Positions 7,785 through 10,876 of a stretch of 10,876 nt of DNA are shown here, piece after piece. The number at the start of each line of letters is the position of its first letter. The first letter of the stretch is position 1. The translations under genes were made by a program, and so were the position numbers. The DNA is from an uncultured Magnetococcales bacterium (lineage in GTDB: Bacteria; Pseudomonadota; Magnetococcia; Magnetococcales; Magnetaquicoccaceae). The stretch covers positions 1 through 10,876 of the forward strand of contig CAIWLA010000236.1 in NCBI GenBank assembly GCA_903913345.1. The letters are read 5' to 3'. The notes beneath the pieces were generated by a model. The model saw only the letters and a list, made by a program, of their open reading frames with translations, was not told the DNA's origin and did no database searches.

Positions 7785-9020
7785 TCACAGGATTTTGTCC
7801 GAGATACTGACCGTCAGTTTGCCCAGCATGTTGGCATAACTGCCCATTTCATTATCATACCAACCATACACCACCGCCTGGGTGACGGGCACCTCCAGGG
7901 TATGGGAGACGATGGCCTCCCGCACCACCGGGGGCAGACCGGGAATGCGATCCAGGTTGACCCGCGTATAGGCGGTCCGGGTATGGGTCTCCGTCCCTTC
8001 GATGACGGCAGCGGCCAACGGCGAGCCGATCATGTCGGCAGAGCAATTTTGCGCGGTGCTGTAGACCAGATGGTCCGCGCAGGTTCCACTGGCCGCCTCC
8101 TGGTAGATGCCATTGATATCGGTGCGGTTGATCGGATTGTCCCGACTTTCCGATTGCAGATTGAGGGTCAAAATGATCAGGGATCCGGCCGCAACGGGTA
8201 CCCGCACCGATTCGGCCATCATGCCGATCTCCGCCATTTCCGGGAGGACGAGGCGCAATGCCTTGGCGGCTCCGGTGGTGGTCAGAATCAGGTTATTCAT
8301 CGCGCTGCGATTTTTGCGCAGATCGGTGGCATTGGCGGTGGGCAGGGCATCCAGCACCACCTGACTGCTGGTCGCGGCATGGATCGTGACCATGGAGGCC
8401 GAGAGCACCCGATCCGCCCCGTAATGGTCCAGGATGGGTTTCATCATGTAGGCCAGACAGGTGGTGGTACAGGAGGCGGCGGAGATGAGGGTGTGCCGAC
8501 CGGGCAGATACATTTCATCATTGATGCCCATCACGGTGGTCACCGCATCGTCGGGCATGGCGATACCGCTGGTCTTGATCTTGAAAGGGGCAGAGAGCAC
8601 CACCTTTTCGGCCCCGGCCTCCAGGTGGCCGCGCAGGGCACCGCCGCTGGTATCGGCAGAGGCCGTGGGATCGGTAAAGACCCCGGTGCAATCCACCACC
8701 AGACGCACCCCGTGGTCCCGCCAACCAATATCCCGCGGATTGCGGTGGCTGCGCAAAAAACGGACGGGAGTGCCGTCGATGACCATCCGCCCACTGGTCT
8801 CGTCCAACTCTTCGATCACCCGCTGGCCGTGGTAACCATACAAAAAGTGGGACAAACGGCCATAGGTGCTGTCGTGTTCCACCGCATGGGCCAGATCGGC
8901 CAGACTTTTTCCCACCGGACGTCCCACGTTGACGATGATTTCGTCAAACGATTTGCGCGCCAAATGGTGCCAGAGGGAGAGCTTCCCGATGCGACCCATG
9001 CCATTGATACCGAGTTTCAT
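7785..9020 (-). CDS. gap: Glyceraldehyde-3-phosphate dehydrogenase, divergent long form
   Basis: GAPDH converts glyceraldehyde 3-phosphate, phosphate and NAD(P)+ to 1,3-bisphosphoglycerate in the cytoplasm. The protein has the Rossmann start GINGMGRIG (4-12), DSTYGRL (50-56), SAPFK (143-147), the active-site SAASCTTTC (180-188) with catalytic Cys184, TIHA (212-215) with catalytic His214, TTTGAAKA (247-254), AESVRVP (269-275) and the closing WYDNEMGSY (387-395). It differs from the housekeeping type in several ways. It has 411 residues instead of about 330-340. The active-site segment reads SCTTTC instead of SCTTNC. The position usually holding the NAD-selective Asp (IND) reads NVGRP. Extra sequence lies at about 310-382. 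Both catalytic residues remain, so it should be active, but substrate and cofactor may differ from glycolytic Gap. The ATG at 9020 has GAGG five bases upstream. It heads the train that continues into tolB 15 nt later. Confidence 0.88.
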   Translation of the reverse strand: MKLGINGMGRIGKLSLWHHLARKSFDEIIVNVGRPVGKSLADLAHAVEHDSTYGRLSHFLYGYHGQRVIEELDETSGRMVIDGTPVRFLRSHRNPRDIGWRDHGVRLVVDCTGVFTDPTASADTSGGALRGHLEAGAEKVVLSAPFKIKTSGIAMPDDAVTTVMGINDEMYLPGRHTLISAASCTTTCLAYMMKPILDHYGADRVLSASMVTIHAATSSQVVLDALPTANATDLRKNRSAMNNLILTTTGAAKALRLVLPEMAEIGMMAESVRVPVAAGSLIILTLNLQSESRDNPINRTDINGIYQEAASGTCADHLVYSTAQNCSADMIGSPLAAAVIEGTETHTRTAYTRVNLDRIPGLPPVVREAIVSHTLEVPVTQAVVYGWYDNEMGSYANMLGKLTVSISDKIL

Positions 9021-9089
9021 AAATACCTCGTTGCTGTAAACGACGGCAACGCCTGCCCGTTCCGGTCAACCGTTGCTTGGAAATTTTTT

Positions 9090-9119
9090 ATTGTATGTTA
9101 GGATGTATGCTCTATGCAA
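9090..9119 (-). promoter_or_regulatory. Candidate promoter for the gap-tolB-pal train
   Basis: On the minus strand TTGCAT (9119-9114) precedes TACAAT (9095-9090) with an 18-base spacer. The -10 box matches five of six sigma70 consensus bases; the -35 box is weaker (three of six). The predicted transcript would start near 9083, leaving a leader of about 60 bases before the gap start. No other good promoter was noticed between here and ftsH, so it may drive the Tol-Pal genes too. This is prediction only. Confidence 0.5.
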
Positions 9120-9195
9120 GCCAAGTGGAAAAAAAAATGGAGAAGGGGACAAAATACCAAAACCGCGCCCATCCAGAAATTCTTGCAGAATAGTG

Positions 9196-9224
9196 TTTAA
9201 AACAGAGTTTGGATGGTCTATAAT
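9196..9224 (+). promoter_or_regulatory. Candidate sigma70 promoter for the small exported protein and Sel1 gene
   Basis: A perfect TATAAT (9219-9224) lies 17 bases after TTTAAA (9196-9201), which matches four of six -35 bases. The expected start is near 9231, about 118 bases before the first coding region. It is the best promoter match noticed in the window, and the strong ribosome binding site of the 105-aa gene lies downstream in the same direction. Confidence 0.6.
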
Positions 9225-9279
9225 GAAGGGTGCCTGAATGGGGGATTGGGCAACAAACAGGCCATTCTCATCCGGGTGA

Positions 9280-9305
9280 CGACTCCACACCGCTGGGTGG
9301 CGTCG
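9280..9305 (+). other. Imperfect hairpin in the leader of the exported-protein genes
   Basis: CGAC/GTCG and CCAC/GTGG arms separated by one mismatch form an imperfect stem of eight pairs in the untranslated leader, about 45 bases before the start codon. No T tract follows, so it is not a standard terminator. The motif ACCGCTGG within it recurs at about 9315. It could affect mRNA stability or be a binding site; the function is unknown and it matches no riboswitch I recognise. Confidence 0.3.
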
Positions 9306-9348
9306 GACAGGGAAACCGCTGGATGATCAACAACCCAGGAGAAACACA

Positions 9349-9666
9349 ATGAAACAGATCGCTCCACTGCTCATCATGCTCTTGCTGGTGGCCCTCCACG
9401 GATTGGGATATGCCGGGGAACATGATCCGAAACCGGAATTCAAGTCCAATTTCATGTATGGAACCAACGATGGGGCCTCCCCGGATGCCAAAAAGTTGAT
9501 GACATGGATGGACAAGGTCTCCGCAGAAGTAAAAACTTTTATTAAATCGATTATCGGAGTGAACACCTTCAACGCCATCGGAGACTCGTTCAACCACTTC
9601 ATAGAGGCAATCAAAAACTTTTTCACCCAGCCCTGGGGAAAACGCATGGAGTGGAAGGCCTCTTGA
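9349..9666 (+). CDS. Small exported protein of unknown function
   Basis: I do not recognise this 105-residue protein. The start is well supported: AGGAG lies eight bases before the ATG. Residues 1-22 form a clear signal peptide (short Lys-containing n-region, hydrophobic LLIMLLLVAL, then GLGYA) with likely cleavage before GEHD. The mature part of about 83 residues has no cysteine. It begins with a polar, flexible-looking stretch (23-46) and continues with two likely amphipathic helices (about 47-69 and 74-93) rich in Phe, Ile, Lys and Asp, ending in a short Trp-containing basic tail (QPWGKRMEWKAS). It should be periplasmic or secreted; membrane or protein contact through the helices is conceivable but is only inference. 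The next gene starts 75 nt later with a similar signal peptide. The export signal and strong ribosome binding site make a real gene likely even without a known family. Confidence 0.72.
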   Translation: MKQIAPLLIMLLLVALHGLGYAGEHDPKPEFKSNFMYGTNDGASPDAKKLMTWMDKVSAEVKTFIKSIIGVNTFNAIGDSFNHFIEAIKNFFTQPWGKRMEWKAS

Positions 9667-9741
9667 GAAGGGGGTTCCAGCGGGTGGGTGTTGTTTCGCC
9701 CGGCTCCTTAGACCGACCCGCACCGTATTGAGTAAAGAACC
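9667..9741 (+). other. Spacer between the two exported-protein genes
   Basis: These 75 bases separate two co-directional genes. No good promoter was seen, and the GC-rich stretch around 9678-9706 can only pair weakly and lacks a T tract, so I see no terminator. Co-transcription of the two genes from the 9196-9224 promoter is therefore likely. The downstream gene has only a weak purine stretch (GAGTAAAGAA) before its ATG, so it may be translated less strongly. Confidence 0.4.
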
Positions 9742-10809
9742 ATGAAATGGTTTGCGCCACTGATGATCGCCCTTTGGCTGGTGGCCGTCTCTGGGCAGGG
9801 GTACGCCCAGACCCCATATGGGACGATGCTGCAAAGACAAAGCCGGGAAAAAAACCGGCCGTTGCCGCCTGTGGTGGATCAGGAGGAGGCCGATGCCCAA
9901 ACCCTGTTTGGCTTGCTGTACAGTGTGGACAATATTATTCCCCAGGATCCCAGAGAGGCGATGGCCATCAATCGCCAACCCGCCGAGAAGGGCGACATCA
10001 AGGCCCAAAACACCCTTGGTCTGATTTATCGGGAGGGGCTGGGGGTGGCGCAGGATTATGGCGAGGCGGTCAAATGGTATCGCAAGGCGGCGGAACAGGG
10101 AGACAGTCGGGCACAGGTCAACCTGGGCTGGCTCTACCACGAAGGATTGGGGGTGGCAAAGGATGGTGCGGAGGCGGTCAAATGGTGTCGCCGGGCCGCT
10201 GAACAGGGCGATGTCACGGCCCAGTTTACCCTGGGCCTGTGGTATAAAAATGGCGATGGTGTACCCCGCAATCGCCAGGAGGCGTTGATCTGGTATCGCA
10301 AAGCGGCGGAACAGGGGGTTGACATGGCCTCCACCCTCCTGTGCGCCCTCTATTACGACAATCTGGAGGCGTCACCGGAGGACAAGGAGGCCGTCAAATG
10401 GTGTCTGAAGGCCGCCGAACAGGGTCATAATGCCATGGCCCAATACCGCCTGGGCACCCTCTACCGCACCAGCAAAACCCTTCCCCAGGACCAGAGGGAG
10501 GCGATCAAATGGCTGCGCAAGGCCGCCGAACAGGGGCTGTCCGAGGCCCAGTTTCAACTCGGACTGGCCTACCAGGATGGCACGGGGGGACTCTCCGGCG
10601 ACCACAAAGAGGCGGTCACCTGGTATCGCAAGGCGGCCTATCAGGGACACGTCAACGCCCAGGTCCGCCTCGGCACGATCTATCTCACCGACCATGAGAT
10701 CCCCCACAACCCAAAAGAGGCGGTCAAGTGGCTGAAAAAGGCCGCCGAACAGGGCAACGCCACCGCGCAGATTCAATTGAAGGTGTTGCAGGAGTCGGCC
10801 ATGCCATGA
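9742..10809 (+). CDS. Exported Sel1-like repeat protein
   Basis: Sel1-like repeats are alpha-helical hairpins that build curved scaffolds for protein-protein contact; in bacteria they often act in envelope processes or host contact. The 355-residue product has a signal peptide (1-22, ending GQGYA, likely cleavage before QTPY), a polar linker (23-49), eight repeats of 36-37 residues (about 50-85, 86-121, 122-157, 158-193, 194-230, 231-266, 267-303, 304-339) and a half repeat at the end. The typical form is AQxxLGxxYxxGxGVxxDxxEAVKWYRKAAEQGD. Repeats 2, 3 and 4 are closest to it; repeat 1 (NRQPAEKGD) and repeat 5 (no Gly turn, CALYYDN) are degraded. No enzyme domain is present. It should be periplasmic or secreted. 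The partner is unknown; the neighbouring small exported protein is the obvious candidate. It is not part of the Tol-Pal train, which runs the other way. Confidence 0.9.
   Translation: MKWFAPLMIALWLVAVSGQGYAQTPYGTMLQRQSREKNRPLPPVVDQEEADAQTLFGLLYSVDNIIPQDPREAMAINRQPAEKGDIKAQNTLGLIYREGLGVAQDYGEAVKWYRKAAEQGDSRAQVNLGWLYHEGLGVAKDGAEAVKWCRRAAEQGDVTAQFTLGLWYKNGDGVPRNRQEALIWYRKAAEQGVDMASTLLCALYYDNLEASPEDKEAVKWCLKAAEQGHNAMAQYRLGTLYRTSKTLPQDQREAIKWLRKAAEQGLSEAQFQLGLAYQDGTGGLSGDHKEAVTWYRKAAYQGHVNAQVRLGTIYLTDHEIPHNPKEAVKWLKKAAEQGNATAQIQLKVLQESAMP
9889..10758 (+). repeat. Eight tandem Sel1-like coding repeats of about 108 bp
   Basis: The coding repeats recur at 108-111 bp. Identity at DNA level is highest between repeats 2 and 3: GAGGCGGTCAAATGG occurs at 10063 and again at 10171, exactly 108 bases apart, and near copies recur in later units. 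This suggests growth by internal duplication, with more recent duplication in the first half. Such arrays can gain or lose units. Confidence 0.75.
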
Positions 10810-10857
10810 ACAAGGCGTTCATCAACCGGGATGGTTGACCAATGATGATGGGGGTCC

Positions 10858-10876
10858 GGGGGAGATGATCTCCCCC
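10858..10876 (+). terminator. GC-rich hairpin at window edge, possible terminator
   Basis: GGGGGAGA and TCTCCCCC form a perfect stem of eight pairs around the loop TGA, 48 bases after the Sel1-gene stop. The position fits an intrinsic terminator for the plus-strand pair. The window ends exactly at the last stem base, so the T tract that would confirm it cannot be seen. Confidence 0.45.

Larger units (their letters stand above)
9021..9348. other. Divergent intergenic region between gap and the exported-protein genes
   Basis: This stretch of 328 bases holds no convincing gene. It is visibly more AT-rich than the surrounding genes, with an A9 run near 9130-9137 and a T run near 9084-9089. It contains one candidate promoter for each direction (listed separately), the gap ribosome binding site at 9026-9029 and a hairpin-bearing leader for the plus-strand genes. 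A 74-codon minus-strand frame covering 9066-9290 is open but overlaps both promoters, has no family features and is not called as a gene. Confidence 0.7.

Noticed and set aside
6492..9101. Plus-strand open frame of 869 codons opposite tolB and gap
   Set aside because: It runs antisense to two genes with full family motifs, its translation is rich in Gly, His, Gln and Arg with no recognisable domain, and such frames arise from the third-position GC bias of the real genes.
9238..9279. Thirteen-codon leader peptide frame (starts MGDW) before the small exported protein
   Set aside because: AAGGG lies seven bases before its ATG, but the predicted transcript starts at about 9231 and would not include that site. 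No runs of regulatory codons are present.
9066..9290. Minus-strand frame of 74 codons upstream of gap
   Set aside because: It covers both divergent promoter candidates, lacks a convincing ribosome binding site and has no recognisable features.
9678..9706. Possible terminator hairpin between the two exported-protein genes
   Set aside because: Only three-base arms with a bulge can pair, and no T tract follows.
9268..10140. Minus-strand open frame of 290 codons across the exported-protein genes
   Set aside because: It is antisense to both plus-strand genes, which have signal peptides and, in one case, clear Sel1 repeats; the translation shows no domain.
10806..10838. Ten-codon frame overlapping the Sel1-gene stop as ATGA
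   Set aside because: Too short to support, no conserved feature visible, and the overlap can occur by chance.

Overview
The window is chromosomal DNA from a Gram-negative bacterium, most likely in the Pseudomonadota. It is GC-rich, and it encodes an outer-membrane Tol-Pal module and a classical membrane-anchored FtsH. The order tolB-pal-cpoB-(queC)-tilS-ftsH-folP resembles the arrangement known from many Alphaproteobacteria and relatives. A Magnetococcales-like or rhodospirillalean host is possible, but this is inferred from gene order and cannot be settled here.

Positions 1-9020, all on the minus strand, form one tightly packed train. Read in the direction of transcription it is gap (divergent GAPDH, 411 aa), tolB, pal, cpoB, queC, tilS, ftsH and folP (cut at the left edge a few residues before its end). 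Most junctions are 0-43 nt or overlap (TGATG at queC/tilS, ATGA at ftsH/folP). The one larger gap, 75 nt before ftsH, carries a candidate promoter. The train joins cell-envelope upkeep (TolB, Pal, CpoB, FtsH), modification of tRNA wobble position 34 (QueC for queuosine, TilS for lysidine), folate synthesis (FolP) and a glycolysis-type dehydrogenase. The tolQ, tolR and tolA genes that usually precede tolB are absent; gap sits in their place.

Positions 9021-9348 are a divergent intergenic region. It has a good candidate promoter for the gap train (minus strand) and a promoter with a perfect TATAAT -10 box for the plus-strand genes, followed by a leader of about 118 nt with an imperfect hairpin.

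Positions 9349-10809, plus strand, carry two genes for exported proteins: an unrecognised 105-aa protein, then a 355-aa protein of eight Sel1-like repeats. Their signal peptides resemble each other in both protein and DNA sequence, so the two genes appear to share history. They are the least explained part of the window. A strong hairpin at the right edge may be their terminator.

I found no tRNA, rRNA, CRISPR array, insertion sequence or phage gene. The long open frames antisense to the minus-strand genes are interpreted as shadows. I see no convincing undescribed multi-gene system. The best leads are the small exported protein with its Sel1 partner, and the unusual GAPDH in front of tolB.
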